A DNA stretch of 64,000 nucleotides from an uncultured Rhodopila sp. (GTDB taxonomy: Bacteria > Pseudomonadota > Alphaproteobacteria > Acetobacterales > Acetobacteraceae): contig NZ_CAIWTY010000088.1 in the NCBI RefSeq assembly GCF_903915725.1, forward strand, positions 124,001 through 188,000. Reading direction: 5' to 3'. Below, piece after piece: positions 52,134-63,856 of the stretch. Numbering within the stretch: the first letter of the stretch is position 1; every line of letters starts with the position of its first letter. The notes beneath the pieces are model-generated. The model had not been told where the DNA came from. It worked only from the letters and a program-made list of their open reading frames with translations, and searched no databases. Both the position numbers and the translations under genes were made by a program.

Positions 52134-53474
52134 TTAGCCGCCCGCGACGAACTTCTCCAGCCAGTGGATCGTGTAGTCGCCAGCCTGGAATTCCGGGTCG
52201 TTGACGATGCGCTGGTGCAGCGGGATCGTCGTCTTGATCCCCACCACCGCGAATTCATCCAGCGCCCGCCGCAGCCGGTTGATCGCAGCCTCCCGGGTCG
52301 CGGCATGCACGATCAGCTTGGCGATCAGGCTGTCGTAATACGGCGGCACGAAATAACCGGCATACAACGCCGAATCGATCCGCACCCCAAGACCGCCGGG
52401 GGCATGATACGCGGTCACCCGTCCGGGAGTCGGCACGAACGTCACCGGGTCCTCGGCGGTGATCCGGCACTCGATCGCATGCCCGTTGAACGTCACGTCG
52501 CGCTGCTCGTATCCGAGAAGCTGGCCGGAGGCGACGCGGATCTGCTCGCGCACCAAATCGACGTCGCACAGCATCTCGGTCACCGGATGCTCCACCTGCA
52601 GGCGGGTGTTCATCTCGATGAAGGCGAACTGGCCGTCCTGATACAGGAACTCCAAGGTGCCGGCGTTGCGATAGCCCAGCTTGCGCAGCGCCGCTGTGGC
52701 GGTCTCACCCAGGGCATCCCGCTGCACGGCGCTGATCGCCGGGGAGCCGGCCTCCTCCAGCACCTTCTGGTGGCGGCGCTGGAGGCTGCAGTCACGCTCC
52801 CCGAAATGCACCACGTTGCCGTGGTTGTCGGCCATGATCTGCAGCTCGATATGCCGCGGCTTGTCGAGATACTTCTCCATGTAGACCGCGTCGTTGCCGA
52901 ACGCGGTGCGCGATTCGGTGCGCGCAAGGCGATAGGCGTCCTCGATCTCGGACGTGTCGCGCGCGACCTTCATGCCGCGTCCGCCGCCACCCGCCGCGGC
53001 CTTGATCAGCACTGGGTAGCCGATGCGCGCCGCCGTCTCGCGCGCCGACTCCAGATCGAGCAGTTCGCCGTCCGAACCGGGCACTAGCGGCACGCCGACA
53101 GCTGCCATTGCGGTCTTGGCGGCGATCTTGTCGCCCATCATGCCGATATGCTCGGCCGAGGGACCGATGAAGGTCAGGCCATGCGCGTCCACCATGTCGG
53201 CGAAACTGGCATTCTCCGACAGGAAGCCGTACCCCGGATGGATGGCATCCGCCCCGGTGATCGCGGCGGCAGACAGGATGGCGGGAATGTTGAGGTAGCT
53301 GTCCTTGGCGGGCGGCGGCCCGATACAGACGCTTTCGTCCGCCAGGCGGACATGCATCGCCTCCGCGTCGGCAGTGGAATGCACCGCGACGGTCGAAATA
53401 CCCAGCTCGCGGCACGCGCGCTGGATGCGGAGGGCGATCTCGCCTCGATTGGCGATCAGGATCTTTTGGAACAA
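52134..53474 (-). CDS. accC: Acetyl-CoA carboxylase, biotin carboxylase subunit
   Basis: 446 residues. AccC carboxylates biotin on AccB with ATP and bicarbonate, the first step of fatty-acid synthesis. The ATP-grasp marks are complete: [16 protein letters not shown] at the start, [15 protein letters not shown] (about 83-97), [13 protein letters not shown] (about 159-171), [20 protein letters not shown] (about 233-252), and [16 protein letters not shown] (about 288-303). Length is normal. It lies four bases after accB and is part of the aroQ-accB-accC operon that is usual in proteobacteria. Confidence 0.95.
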   Translation of the reverse strand: MFQKILIANRGEIALRIQRACRELGISTVAVHSTADAEAMHVRLADESVCIGPPPAKDSYLNIPAILSAAAITGADAIHPGYGFLSENASFADMVDAHGLTFIGPSAEHIGMMGDKIAAKTAMAAVGVPLVPGSDGELLDLESARETAARIGYPVLIKAAAGGGGRGMKVARDTSEIEDAYRLARTESRTAFGNDAVYMEKYLDKPRHIELQIMADNHGNVVHFGERDCSLQRRHQKVLEEAGSPAISAVQRDALGETATAALRKLGYRNAGTLEFLYQDGQFAFIEMNTRLQVEHPVTEMLCDVDLVREQIRVASGQLLGYEQRDVTFNGHAIECRITAEDPVTFVPTPGRVTAYHAPGGLGVRIDSALYAGYFVPPYYDSLIAKLIVHAATREAAINRLRRALDEFAVVGIKTTIPLHQRIVNDPEFQAGDYTIHWLEKFVAGG

Positions 53475-53478
53475 TGGA

Positions 53479-53931
53479 TCATTCCAGGATAATCAGCACT
53501 TCGCCGTATTCGACGGGCGCGCTGTGCTGCACCAGGATCGAGGCAACCGTGCCGGACTTCGGCGCCTTGATCTGGTTGAAGGTCTTCATCGCCTCGATCA
53601 GCAGCAAGGTCTGCCCCGCCGTCACCGGCTGCCCGAGGGTCACGAACGGGGGCGCCCCCGGCTCGGGCGACAGATAGGCCACGCCGACCATCGGGCTGGT
53701 GACCGCGCCGGGGTGGTCCGCGAGATCTTGCACGACCGGTGCCACAGCGGCCGCTACCGGCGCGGGCGCGGGTGCCGCTGCCACCGAGGCCACCATGGTC
53801 GCCGGTGCGAGGTTGCGGACGACTCGGATCCGGCTGTCCTTGTCGGCAATCTCGATCTCTGACAGGCCGGTTTCCACCAGCACCGCGGCCAAGGCGCGGA
53901 TTGCGTCGGGATCGATCGGAATACGGGTCAA
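53479..53931 (-). CDS. accB: Acetyl-CoA carboxylase, biotin carboxyl carrier protein
   Basis: 150 residues from a TTG at 53931, chosen because GGAGG lies five bases ahead and the next part ([38 protein letters not shown]) is the conserved N-terminal domain. A Pro-Ala linker leads to the biotinyl domain, where Lys in EAMKTFNQ is biotinylated; most relatives have EAMKLMN. The TTG overlaps the aroQ stop (TTGA), so translation is coupled. Order and spacing of aroQ-accB-accC match proteobacteria. Confidence 0.93.
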   Translation of the reverse strand: MTRIPIDPDAIRALAAVLVETGLSEIEIADKDSRIRVVRNLAPATMVASVAAAPAPAPVAAAVAPVVQDLADHPGAVTSPMVGVAYLSPEPGAPPFVTLGQPVTAGQTLLLIEAMKTFNQIKAPKSGTVASILVQHSAPVEYGEVLIILE

Positions 53932-54389
53932 CGGTGTTCCTCCAAAATATCCGCCATCGCCTGCAAGGCCATGGCATAGCCGCGGACGCCCAGGCCGCAA
54001 ATGACCCCCGTCGCCGCCAGCGAAACATAGGATTCCCGGCGGAAGGGCTCGCGCCGGTGAATATTGGTGATGTGCACCTCGATGACCGGCAGGTCCGCCG
54101 CCAGAAGCGCGTCCAGCAGGGCCACCGAGGTCGTGGTGAAGCCAGCCGGATTGATCACGATACCCGCCGCACGGCCGCGGCATTCCTGCACCCAGGTCAC
54201 CAACTCGCCCTCGCCATTGGTCTGGCGGAAGTCGATCGCGAGCCCGACATCCTCAGCCGCCTCGGCGCACAGCGCCTCCACATCGTCCAGCGTCGCGCGG
54301 CCGTACAGCTCCGGCTGACGCAGACCCAACATGTTTATGTTGGGCCCGTTGAGCACAGCCACCAACGGTCGGATCGCAGAATGAGGCAT
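53928..54389 (-). CDS. aroQ: Type II 3-dehydroquinate dehydratase
   Basis: 153 residues from the ATG at 54389. AroQ dehydrates 3-dehydroquinate in the shikimate pathway. VAVLNGPNINMLGLRQPELYG (from 11) holds the catalytic Arg and Tyr; DFRQTNGEGELV, INPAGFTTTSVALLDAL and EVHITNIHRREPFRRES follow, with the active-site His in the last. It is the first gene of the operon with accB-accC. The palindromic block at 54434-54635 lies upstream, between this gene and the divergent thiS. Confidence 0.94.
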   Translation of the reverse strand: MPHSAIRPLVAVLNGPNINMLGLRQPELYGRATLDDVEALCAEAAEDVGLAIDFRQTNGEGELVTWVQECRGRAAGIVINPAGFTTTSVALLDALLAADLPVIEVHITNIHRREPFRRESYVSLAATGVICGLGVRGYAMALQAMADILEEHR

Positions 54390-54433
54390 AACGTGCGCCC
54401 GTAGCATAGGCAAGGCCGCTGGTCCATTGCTGG

Positions 54434-54635
54434 AAAGGAAGGTCGGGGCTCCGCCCCGAACCCCGCCAAGGGGCGAGGCCCCTTGGAACCATGACTTGGG
54501 GGGATTGGGGGAGAGGGGGCAACTCGGGCGTTGCAATCGCCTCAGTCGCCCCCCTCTCCCCCAATCCCCCCAAATTAACGGGATCGAAGGGCCGCCGGCC
54601 CTTTGCGGGTCCAGGGCAGCGCCCTGGCCTTCCTG
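54434..54635. repeat. Composite palindromic block between aroQ and thiS
   Basis: Three palindromic units stand side by side. The first (54438-54490) contains CGGGGCTCCGCCCCG and a paired AAGGGGC/GGCCCCTT. The second is a 24-25 bp inverted repeat, TTGGGGGGATTGGGGGAGAG at 54496-54515 (arm to 54519) against its complement at 54549-54573, with a loop of about 29 nt. The third, at 54608-54635, includes CCAGGGCAGCGCCCTGG. The pattern resembles dispersed intergenic elements I recall from other Acetobacteraceae. No coding potential is seen. Confidence 0.7.
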
Positions 54636-54677
54636 CCCGGCGTTGCCGCCCGGCGGCGGGCGCACCATAGTCTTGGG

Positions 54678-54902
54678 ATGCATGGTGCTGTCGCGTTGAC
54701 CCTGAACGGCGAAAGCCGGGTGTTTGACGGACCCGCTAGCGGCCCGCTCTCGGTTGCGGCGTTGCTCGTCGCGATCGGCCTGGACACCCGCAAGGTGGCG
54801 GTGGAGCGGAACGAGGAAATCGTGCCGCGCTCGCGCTACGCCGACACCTGGTTAATCAGCGGCGATGCGCTGGAGATCGTGCATTTCATCGGTGGAGGCT
54901 GA
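54678..54902 (+). CDS. thiS: Sulfur carrier protein for thiazole synthesis
   Basis: 74 residues with a ubiquitin-like pattern and the required C-terminal Gly-Gly (HFIGGG), which is adenylated and converted to a thiocarboxylate. [24 protein letters not shown] at the start and [36 protein letters not shown] follow the ThiS fold. The thiG start is two bases after the stop. Start chosen at 54678; no upstream start fits the fold. Confidence 0.9.
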   Translation: MHGAVALTLNGESRVFDGPASGPLSVAALLVAIGLDTRKVAVERNEEIVPRSRYADTWLISGDALEIVHFIGGG

Positions 54903-54904
54903 GC

Positions 54905-55687
54905 ATGGACGGATCTGACGACACCTGGACGGTGGCGGGCCGGACCTTCCGGTCCCGGCTGATCGTCGGCACCGGACGCTACAAGGACCTGGAGGAGACC
55001 GGCCGGGCGATCGAGGCGAGCGGGGCGGAGATCGTCACCGTGGCGTTGCGCCGGGTGAACCTGTCGGACCCGAACGCCCCGATGCTGCAGGATCATGTGG
55101 ACCCGAAGAAATATACCTACCTGCCGAACACCGCCGGCTGCTTCACCGCCAGGGAAGCGGTGCGGACCTTGCGCCTGGCGCGCGAGGCCGGCGGCTGGAA
55201 CCTGGTGAAACTGGAGGTGCTGGGGCCGCCGCCGCTGCTCTATCCGGACATGCCAGGCACGTTCGAAGCGGCGGAGGCGCTGATCAAGGACGGGTTCGAG
55301 GTGATGGTCTACTGCGCGGACGATCCGCTGGCGGCGAAGCGGCTGCAGGACATGGGCTGCGTTGCGATCATGCCACTCGGCGCGCCCATCGGTTCCGGGC
55401 TGGGAATCCAGAACCCGGCGATGATCAGCATGATGAAGGAGCAGGTGACGGTGCCGTTCCTGGTCGATGCCGGCGTCGGCACGGCATCGGATGCGGCGAT
55501 CGCGATGGAGCTGGGCTGTGACGCGGTGCTGCTGAACTCGGCGATTGCCCATGCGAAGGATCCGGTGCTGATGGCGCGGGCAATGAAGGCGGCCATCGAG
55601 GCGGGGCGGCTGGCTTTCCGCGCCGGACGGATGCCGCGGCGGATGGGAGCGGACCCGTCGAGTCCGCTGGCGGGGTTGATCCGGTAA
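54905..55687 (+). CDS. thiG: Thiazole synthase
   Basis: 260 residues. ThiG builds the thiamine thiazole from deoxyxylulose phosphate, dehydroglycine and ThiS thiocarboxylate. Marks are [59 protein letters not shown] (the Lys in VKLE forms the Schiff base), and [15 protein letters not shown], then [33 protein letters not shown]. Length is typical. thiS-thiG form an operon; the thiamine kinase thiL is elsewhere in this window. Confidence 0.95.
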   Translation: MDGSDDTWTVAGRTFRSRLIVGTGRYKDLEETGRAIEASGAEIVTVALRRVNLSDPNAPMLQDHVDPKKYTYLPNTAGCFTAREAVRTLRLAREAGGWNLVKLEVLGPPPLLYPDMPGTFEAAEALIKDGFEVMVYCADDPLAAKRLQDMGCVAIMPLGAPIGSGLGIQNPAMISMMKEQVTVPFLVDAGVGTASDAAIAMELGCDAVLLNSAIAHAKDPVLMARAMKAAIEAGRLAFRAGRMPRRMGADPSSPLAGLIR

Positions 55688-55688
55688 C

Positions 55689-55721
55689 GGGGCCCGGCCG
55701 CCTTCCGCGCGGCCGGGCCCC
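55689..55721. terminator. Strong hairpin between convergent thiG and the ABC ATPase gene
   Basis: GGGGCCCGGCCGC pairs with GCGGCCGGGCCCC across a short loop, starting two bases after the thiG stop and ending just before the stop of the leftward ABC gene. No T-run flanks it on either side, so it may block read-through in both directions or mark mRNA ends rather than act as a classic intrinsic terminator. Confidence 0.65.
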
Positions 55722-55723
55722 GG

Positions 55724-56488
55724 TCAGGCGATCTCGAGCGGCGTGCCGAGATATTGCGACAGCACCGCCTGCGGGGCTCCGTCCGCGCGGATCTTGCCCT
55801 GGTCCAGCCAGAGGACCCGCGTGCACCAGTCCCGGATGATCTCGACCTGATGGCTCGACAGCACAAGGATGTCGGCGCCGCGCACCATTTCTTCGAGGCG
55901 GTGCTTCGCCTTCTCCAGGAACACCGCATCGCCGGCCAGGAACCATTCATCCATCAGCAGGATTTGCGGCTTGATCGCGGTCGCCAGGGCGAACCCCAGT
56001 CGCACCACCATGCCGGCCGAGTAAATCCGCACCGGCAGGTCGAGAAAGTCCGAGAGTTCGGCGAACTGAGCGACGTCCTCCTCCAGCCGCGGCAGCATCG
56101 GCTTAGGCAGCCCGTTGTACAGGCCGCGCAACAGGATGTTCTCCCGCCCGGTCAGTTCCATGTTCATGCCGAGGCTAGGATCGAGCAGGGCGTTCAGGCT
56201 GCCCTGGACCCGCAGCCGGCCGGTGACGGGTTCGTAAATCCCGGCGAGCACGCGCAGCAGCGTTGTCTTGCCCGCGCCGTTGCTGCCGACAAGGCCAAGC
56301 CGATCGCCTTGTTCCAGGGACAGGTTGATGTCCTGCAGTGCGCGGACGACGACCCGCTGCTGCTGGTCCTGTCCCAGCCGTCCGGACGCCGCGGCCACGA
56401 CCATCTTCTTCAGGCTGCGCGAGCTGCCGTGATAGAGGGGAAACCAGACCGAGACGTTTTCAACCTCGATGCGTGCGCGAACCGCCAT
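55724..56488 (-). CDS. Polysaccharide ABC exporter, ATP-binding subunit (KpsT/Wzt-like)
   Basis: 254 residues. VWFPLYHGSSRSLKKMVV at residues 14-31 is the usual start of polysaccharide exporter ATPases. Walker A GSNGAGKTT (about 69-77), then GIYEPVTGRLRVQGSLNALLDPSLGMNMELTGRENI. The signature is non-canonical (YSAGMVVRLGFALATAI), as in KpsT/Wzt proteins, and Walker B is ILLMDEWFLAGD. It lacks the C-terminal glycan-binding extension of Wzt, so KpsT-like is the better fit. It lies three bases after the permease gene; there is no glycan-synthesis cluster around them. Confidence 0.9.
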   Translation of the reverse strand: MAVRARIEVENVSVWFPLYHGSSRSLKKMVVAAASGRLGQDQQQRVVVRALQDINLSLEQGDRLGLVGSNGAGKTTLLRVLAGIYEPVTGRLRVQGSLNALLDPSLGMNMELTGRENILLRGLYNGLPKPMLPRLEEDVAQFAELSDFLDLPVRIYSAGMVVRLGFALATAIKPQILLMDEWFLAGDAVFLEKAKHRLEEMVRGADILVLSSHQVEIIRDWCTRVLWLDQGKIRADGAPQAVLSQYLGTPLEIA

Positions 56489-56491
56489 GCT

Positions 56492-57343
56492 TCAAATCCA
56501 GAACGTGATGCGGCCGCGAGCCCTGGTGAAGAACGCCCAGGATACGACGCACAGCATCAGACTAAAACCGATCGCCCCCAGCCAGGCCGTGGTGGTCAGG
56601 GCGCCGCCGCCGAGCAGCGGGCCGCGCACGATCTCCAGCAGGTCGAAGAATGGGTTGAGAGGCAGCTTCGCCATGCCCGTCCCTAACTGCTCCGGCTTCC
56701 AGATCACCGGCGTGACGAAGAACATGATCTGCATCACGCTGTTCACAATCGGCTGTATATCGCGGAAGCGGGCGCAGAACGCCCCGAGCAGCAATGTGAG
56801 CGCCAGGGCATCGACGATCCAGAGCAGCAGTCCGGGAATCGCCATCAGGCCCTCCCACCCCGGCCACCGGGAGAAGATCGCAAAGGTCACGACGATGACC
56901 AGGATGTTATGGCCGAGAACGATGGTATTGCGGATCAGGGTACGGGCGGCGAATACGGAAAAGGGCATGCGGACCGACCGGATCACGCTCTCGGCTTCGG
57001 TGAAGGTGGTGCACCCCTCGGACACCAGCGCCGACAGGAAACCCCATAGAACCTGCGACAGAGCCAGAAACGGCAAGTAATCGCTGATATCCATCTTGAA
57101 CAGCGTCGAGTACAGGACCCCGAGCGCGGCCACCATGACGCCGGTCGAGATGGTGAGCCAGAACGGGCCGAGCATCGAACCGCGATAGCGCAAGCGGATA
57201 TCCAGCCAGCCCAGTGCGAAGGCCAGCCGCCAGAGCCGCGCCCCGCGCACAAGGTCGTCGATAGCCAGACGGTGGCGGGACGAGGCCGACATATCCGCCT
57301 TCAGGTCCAGGGAGGCGGTGGCGGCGATGGTCGTTGTGCTCAT
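56492..57343 (-). CDS. Polysaccharide ABC exporter, permease subunit (Wzm/KpsM-like)
   Basis: 283 residues from the ATG at 57343. Six membrane helices follow a cytosolic N-terminus with WLDIRLRYRGSMLGPFWLTISTGVMVAALGVLY (about 47-79), the ABC-2 permease signature. FCARFRDIQPIVNSVMQIMFFVTPVIWKPEQL near residue 185 is the second signature. It forms the channel with the ATPase encoded downstream and exports capsule or O-antigen-type glycans. The glycan type cannot be inferred. Confidence 0.9.
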   Translation of the reverse strand: MSTTTIAATASLDLKADMSASSRHRLAIDDLVRGARLWRLAFALGWLDIRLRYRGSMLGPFWLTISTGVMVAALGVLYSTLFKMDISDYLPFLALSQVLWGFLSALVSEGCTTFTEAESVIRSVRMPFSVFAARTLIRNTIVLGHNILVIVVTFAIFSRWPGWEGLMAIPGLLLWIVDALALTLLLGAFCARFRDIQPIVNSVMQIMFFVTPVIWKPEQLGTGMAKLPLNPFFDLLEIVRGPLLGGGALTTTAWLGAIGFSLMLCVVSWAFFTRARGRITFWI

Positions 57344-57669
57344 GACGCGGCGCGGATACCTCATTCGGGCGCTCAGCACAACAAACGGTTGCCCTGGTTT
57401 GCCGCCGCGGCTCTGACGCAGTTGTGCGATTGGCCGGTTTTCCCGGCGCGTTGGCATTCCTGCCACGGTCGCGTTGCGGGCATGCGGCGAAGCAGACTGC
57501 CTTCATTTCAGCCCGATTTTGCTTGATACTGCGCCATGCGAGATGACTTGCGTGAAAGATGGATGTCGTTTAAGGACTTAGCCGAGGTTCCTGAGTGCCT
57601 GCTTAAACGGGGACGGATCGTCCGCCGTATCCATGTATTTTTGTCGCGACGACACGGAGACGCATTCGT
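57344..57669 (+). other. Intergenic stretch with a small upstream frame
   Basis: 326 bp between the permease (leftward) and the lytic transglycosylase (rightward). A 45-residue frame starts at an ATG at 57536 (MRDDLRERWMSFKDLAEV) and ends at 57673 with its stop overlapping the next ATG (ATGA). The overlap could mean a coupled leader peptide, but no good ribosome binding site precedes it and no family is recognised. Confidence 0.3.
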
Positions 57670-58833
57670 ATGACCGCACCGGATCGCCTGACCACAGGCC
57701 GCCGTCTTCGCGCCGTCAGCACGCTCGCCATTCTGGCCGCATTGGGTGCCTGCAGCCAGGGAACCCACCAGAGCGCCATCGACGAATCGGCCCGCTACGC
57801 CGCCCATGCCCGCGGCGACTACCGGCCGCCCGGACCGCCGGACGATCCCTGGGGGCCCTATATCCGCGAAGCCTCCGCCAAGTATGACATTCCGGAGATC
57901 TGGATCCGCTCGCTTATGCGTGTGGAATCCGGCGGCAAGGAATACGTGAACGGAGGCCTGGTTACCTCCGGTGCCGGCGCGATGGGCCTGATGCAGGTCA
58001 TGCCGGCCACCTATGACGGATTGCGCGATCGCTACAACCTGGGCGACGACCCGTACGAGCCGCATGACAACATCATGGCCGGCACTGCCTATATGCGTGA
58101 AATGTATGAGCTTTATGGCAGCCCCGGCTTCCTGGCGGCATACAATGCCGGGCCGGCCCGGCTGGACGACTACCTGGCGAACATCCGCCCCCTGCCCGAC
58201 GAAACCCGCCACTACGTCGCGATGATCGGCCCGAACCTGAGGGGGATCTACCCGAACAACCGCTCGGCCGCGGATGAGATGGCGATGAACGCGCTGCCGA
58301 TGAACATCCCGCCCGGCCGGCGATACGGCCGACCGAGCCATCCGGTGATGCTGGCCGGTGCCAACCCGGGCGGCGGCGGAAGGGTGCCGCATCGCGCGCC
58401 GGTGGAGGTCGCTCAACTTCCGGAACCGCCGCATTATCGCGCTTCAGGCAGCCAACAGGTAGCGATGGTTACACCGCCGATGGCGCCGCCACCGCCGCCG
58501 CCCTCCGGCGGATTCCACGTCATCGCATCGGCCAACGCAGCCGACACGGCACCCGCGCGCCACGGCGCTGCCGCCTCGGGTCAATGGGCGATCCAGGTCG
58601 GGGCCTTTGCCAACCAGGGCCAGGCGCACGGTGCGCTGAACGCGGCCACGGGCCATGCTCACGTCGAACTGGCGGTCGCCCACCCGTATGTTGCGAGTGT
58701 CCACCAGGGCCGCACGGTGATGTGGCGCGCCCGGATGACCGGGATGTCGCGCGAGACGGCGATCCAGGCGTGCGAGAAGATCACGCACGGGCGGTCGAGC
58801 TGCATCGTGCTCTCGCCGGACGCGCAGTCGTAA
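57670..58833 (+). CDS. Lytic transglycosylase lipoprotein with SPOR domain
   Basis: 387 residues. A lipobox LAALGAC places the lipidated Cys at 28. The SLT domain (about 62-190) has the catalytic Glu86 in RVESGGKEYV, the AMGLMQVMPATYDGLRDRYN motif and AAYNAGPARLDDYL. A Pro-rich linker leads to a C-terminal SPOR domain (about 308-382), beginning GQWAIQVGAFANQGQA, which binds denuded glycan at the septum. The enzyme cuts peptidoglycan glycan strands with 1,6-anhydro ends. GGAG stands 10 bases before the ATG. Confidence 0.9.
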   Translation: MTAPDRLTTGRRLRAVSTLAILAALGACSQGTHQSAIDESARYAAHARGDYRPPGPPDDPWGPYIREASAKYDIPEIWIRSLMRVESGGKEYVNGGLVTSGAGAMGLMQVMPATYDGLRDRYNLGDDPYEPHDNIMAGTAYMREMYELYGSPGFLAAYNAGPARLDDYLANIRPLPDETRHYVAMIGPNLRGIYPNNRSAADEMAMNALPMNIPPGRRYGRPSHPVMLAGANPGGGGRVPHRAPVEVAQLPEPPHYRASGSQQVAMVTPPMAPPPPPPSGGFHVIASANAADTAPARHGAAASGQWAIQVGAFANQGQAHGALNAATGHAHVELAVAHPYVASVHQGRTVMWRARMTGMSRETAIQACEKITHGRSSCIVLSPDAQS

Positions 58834-58885
58834 GGATTTCAGCGTTGTTGCCGGGCGGCGCCAGGCTGCCCGCAACAACGCAGGG

Positions 58886-59448
58886 TCAGAGTGGCTTCAG
58901 CGGCGGCGTTTCGCCTTCCGGTAGCGGCACCTCAGCGACGTTCAGAACCAGCGACACCAAGCTGTAATAGCCGACGGCGCCGACGAGATCGATGATCCCG
59001 CGGTCGCCGAAGCGGTCCAGTGCCGGCTGGTAACGGGTATCGGACACCGCGCCCGTGCTCAGCAGTTCGGTGACAAATTCATAGACCAGCATTTCGTCGG
59101 AGCTGAGTTCCCGCGGCCGGCGTCCGGCGGCGATCGAATCCAGAATGTCCGGGTTCAGGCCGGCCTCGATGGCCAGGCGGCGGTGGGCGAAGAACTCGTA
59201 TTGCGCGCCCCATTTGCGGCCGGCGAGGCAGATCGCCAGTTCGTTCAGCGGCGCCGGGATGGAGCTGCCGAAACGCACATAGGCGCCGACGCGCTGCACA
59301 GGTCGCAAAGCTGCGGGCTGCGCAACAAGGCGTTGAATGGTCCGCGCAGGCCGGAACCGCGCGGGCCGGACTGGATCGCCTCGGCAACCGCCCGCTGCTC
59401 GTCGGTCATGGTTTCCGGGGTCAACTCTGGAAAGCGCGGTTCGGACAT
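58886..59448 (-). pseudogene. Carboxymuconolactone decarboxylase-family gene with a frameshift
   Basis: Reading from the ATG at 59448, one frame gives MSEPRFPELTPETMTDEQRAVAEAI through PFNALLRSPQLCDL, the usual N-terminus. The rest of the protein (VQRVGAYVRFGSSIPAPLNELAICLAGRKWGAQYEFFAHRRLAIEAGL, to a stop at 58886) is in another frame. Joining them needs one extra base near 59300, where relatives read CDLVQRVG; the DNA is missing one G of a GG pair. Such proteins are AhpD-like or decarboxylases, and this one lacks the CxxC of AhpD. It may be real decay or a sequencing error. Confidence 0.75.
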
Positions 59449-59559
59449 CGTCTGACTTCCTTCGGTCGAATGGGTGAGGCCGGCGGCGCAGCGTAGCGCA
59501 TCTGACGTTGCGGCAAAAAGCGCGCGGTGCCGGGCGGGCCTTTCACCGAGGTCCTCCTG

Positions 59560-60222
59560 TTACAGCTCGATCCAGTCGGCGTAGCGGTGCAGCATATCGG
59601 CGGGATCCTGGTAGATCGCGATGCACCCGGCCTTGCGTAGGTCGTCTTCGGCAAAGCCGCCGCACAGCACGCCGATGGTGCGGAGTCCGGCCTTGCCCGC
59701 CGCCTCGGCGTCGTAAGGCGTGTCACCGACGACAATCGCCGCACGCGGGTCGATGTCGCCCAGCCGCGCCAGCGCTGCCAGGAAGATATCCGGATGCGGC
59801 TTGGACTTTTCGGCGTCCTCCGAGGAGGTTTGGGTGTCCGTGAGGCCGTCGATCCGGGCGATGCGCTTGTAGGCCTCCAGTTCCTCATTCTTCGCCGAGG
59901 ACGCCAGGGCGATCGTTCTGCCGTCCTGCCGAAGGCGCAGAAACAGGTCTCGCACGTCCGGGAAGGCGCTCACCGCGGGGAGATACTTTGCCTTGAACAG
60001 CGCACTGCGGTGCGCGGCGATCACCTCGCCCTGGCGGTCGAGGTCGTGCCTGGACAGGAATACCGGCATCAACTGGTCGCGGCCTTTGCCGATGTGGCCG
60101 CGAATGGCCCGGGCATCGACATCATGGCCGAAGTCGCGGAAGGCGTCCTGCCATGAGCGGGCGTGCAGATCGACCGAATCAACCAGGGTTCCGTCCACAT
60201 CGAAAATCACCGCGTTTGGCAT
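59560..60222 (-). CDS. HAD-superfamily phosphatase (beta-phosphoglucomutase/phosphoglycolate phosphatase type)
   Basis: 220 residues. FDVDGTLVDS gives the nucleophile Asp8 and the acid Asp10; a helical cap (about 15-85) follows, with motif II Ser in ALASSAKN, Lys in SKPHPDIFLAAL and the acidic pair in VVGDTPYDAEAA. This is the type with a C1 cap, used for small phosphorylated metabolites. The substrate is not evident. It stands alone, downstream of the 60.2-61.0 kb duplication. Confidence 0.88.
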   Translation of the reverse strand: MPNAVIFDVDGTLVDSVDLHARSWQDAFRDFGHDVDARAIRGHIGKGRDQLMPVFLSRHDLDRQGEVIAAHRSALFKAKYLPAVSAFPDVRDLFLRLRQDGRTIALASSAKNEELEAYKRIARIDGLTDTQTSSEDAEKSKPHPDIFLAALARLGDIDPRAAIVVGDTPYDAEAAGKAGLRTIGVLCGGFAEDDLRKAGCIAIYQDPADMLHRYADWIEL

Positions 60223-60449
60223 CTGCGTCTCCCTTTTGGTTGCAGGCTTCCGGAACGCATGAAGCAGCGCCGAAGCGTTTCGCTGCCGGAGTCACGTTGT
60301 TGCGAAGACCGGCAAACAAGCCAGAACAAAGTATTCGTCCCGATTGCTGCGTGTCAGGCCGGGGCGGCATCATCCCGTTCGCGTGGGCGAACAGATGAAT
60401 TATTAGCCGAGTATAGTTTTGACCTACAATGGTAAGTAGGCATCAAACA

Positions 60450-60706
60450 TTTATTCACACTTTGCGGTCAACCTGAAAAAGCCGGCGGGAATTCTCCCGC
60501 CGGCTCAACACTCGGAGGTAAGCACGTGCTAGAACACCTTACACTCCAGGCGCTTATTGTGGTGATCGTGACCATCAAAGTCAAGATCATCATCAAACAG
60601 CGACGGGGGAGTAGGCCGGTCCCGGGACACCGGGCCGGCCTGCCCCGGGTGATCAGGCCGCGCTCGATTCGCTCAGCACATACTGCGGCATGCCGCCGGG
60701 TTGACT
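60450..60706. repeat. Duplication copy 1: acnA 3' end, hairpins and tiny ORF (degenerate)
   Basis: This block matches 60821-61075 with an offset of about 370 bp. It contains in order the AAAAAGCCGGCGGG hairpin, CTCGGAGGTAAGC, a GTG-started frame (60526) and a GC-rich hairpin, then, on the minus strand, the diverged end of acnA (GGMPQYVLSESSAA and a stop). The core of the tiny ORF (about 47 nt) is identical in both copies, while the acnA-derived part has changed a lot. In this copy the short ORF has lost its stop (CGACGG instead of CGATAG) and runs on to 60891. Confidence 0.85.
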
Positions 60707-60846
60707 CGCGCAGCATAGGGTGCCGGAGCCTGCGGTGTTTGCCGGTTTCCGCCGGCAGCGGGCGGAGAAAATGTCGCACGAGTATAGGTCGCGCCCACGG
60801 TAGTATGCTGCCGTCAACGATTTATTCATTATTTGCGGTCAACATG

Positions 60847-60874
60847 AAAAAGCCGGCGGGATTGTCCCGCCGGC
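60847..60874 (-). terminator. Intrinsic terminator of acnA
   Basis: On the minus strand GCCGGCGGG pairs with CCCGCCGGC and is followed by TTTTT (plus strand AAAAA at 60847-60851). It lies about 150 nt after the acnA stop. A copy with the same T-run is at 60476-60504 in the first duplicate. In the plus direction it would be a 5' leader hairpin for the tiny ORF. Confidence 0.75.
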
Positions 60875-60895
60875 TCAACACTCGGAGGTAAGCCA

Positions 60896-60976
60896 GTGCT
60901 ACAACACCTTACGCTCCTAGCGCTTATTGTGGTGATCGTGACCATCAAAGTCAAGATCATCATCAAGAAGCGATAG
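60896..60976 (+). CDS. Tiny hydrophobic peptide ORF, possible type I toxin or small membrane peptide
   Basis: 26 residues from a GTG with GGAGG at ideal spacing. The peptide is one hydrophobic helix (LALIVVIVTIKVKIII) with a basic end (KKR). The core nucleotide sequence is identical in the duplicate at 60526, and the hairpin-ribosome site-ORF-hairpin order is kept. Size, hydrophobicity and basic tail recall type I toxins such as Ldr or Ibs, which also occur as tandem repeats. The acnA transcript runs antisense across it and could regulate it. It is far below reliable gene-calling size. Confidence 0.35.
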   Translation: MLQHLTLLALIVVIVTIKVKIIIKKR

Positions 60977-61022
60977 GGGAGCAGGCCGGCCCCGGGAAAC
61001 CGGGCCGGCCTGCCCCGGGTGA

Positions 61023-63716
<2,694 letters not shown>

Positions 63717-63856
63717 GCTGTGATTTCCGCCCCGTGCGATGGGGCGCCTCTGTTGTGCGGCGGGGGGTAGAGATCGCGCCGCGGATGAAATATTGACTGC
63801 ACGGCGGGCTTTAACCACACCGGCCGGTGATCGTCCACCGGCCGGTTTCGCAGGGG

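Noticed and set aside
60526..60891. 121-residue frame starting in duplication copy 1
   Set aside because: Only the first 25 residues match the tiny ORF. The rest is read-through after loss of the stop and looks non-coding.
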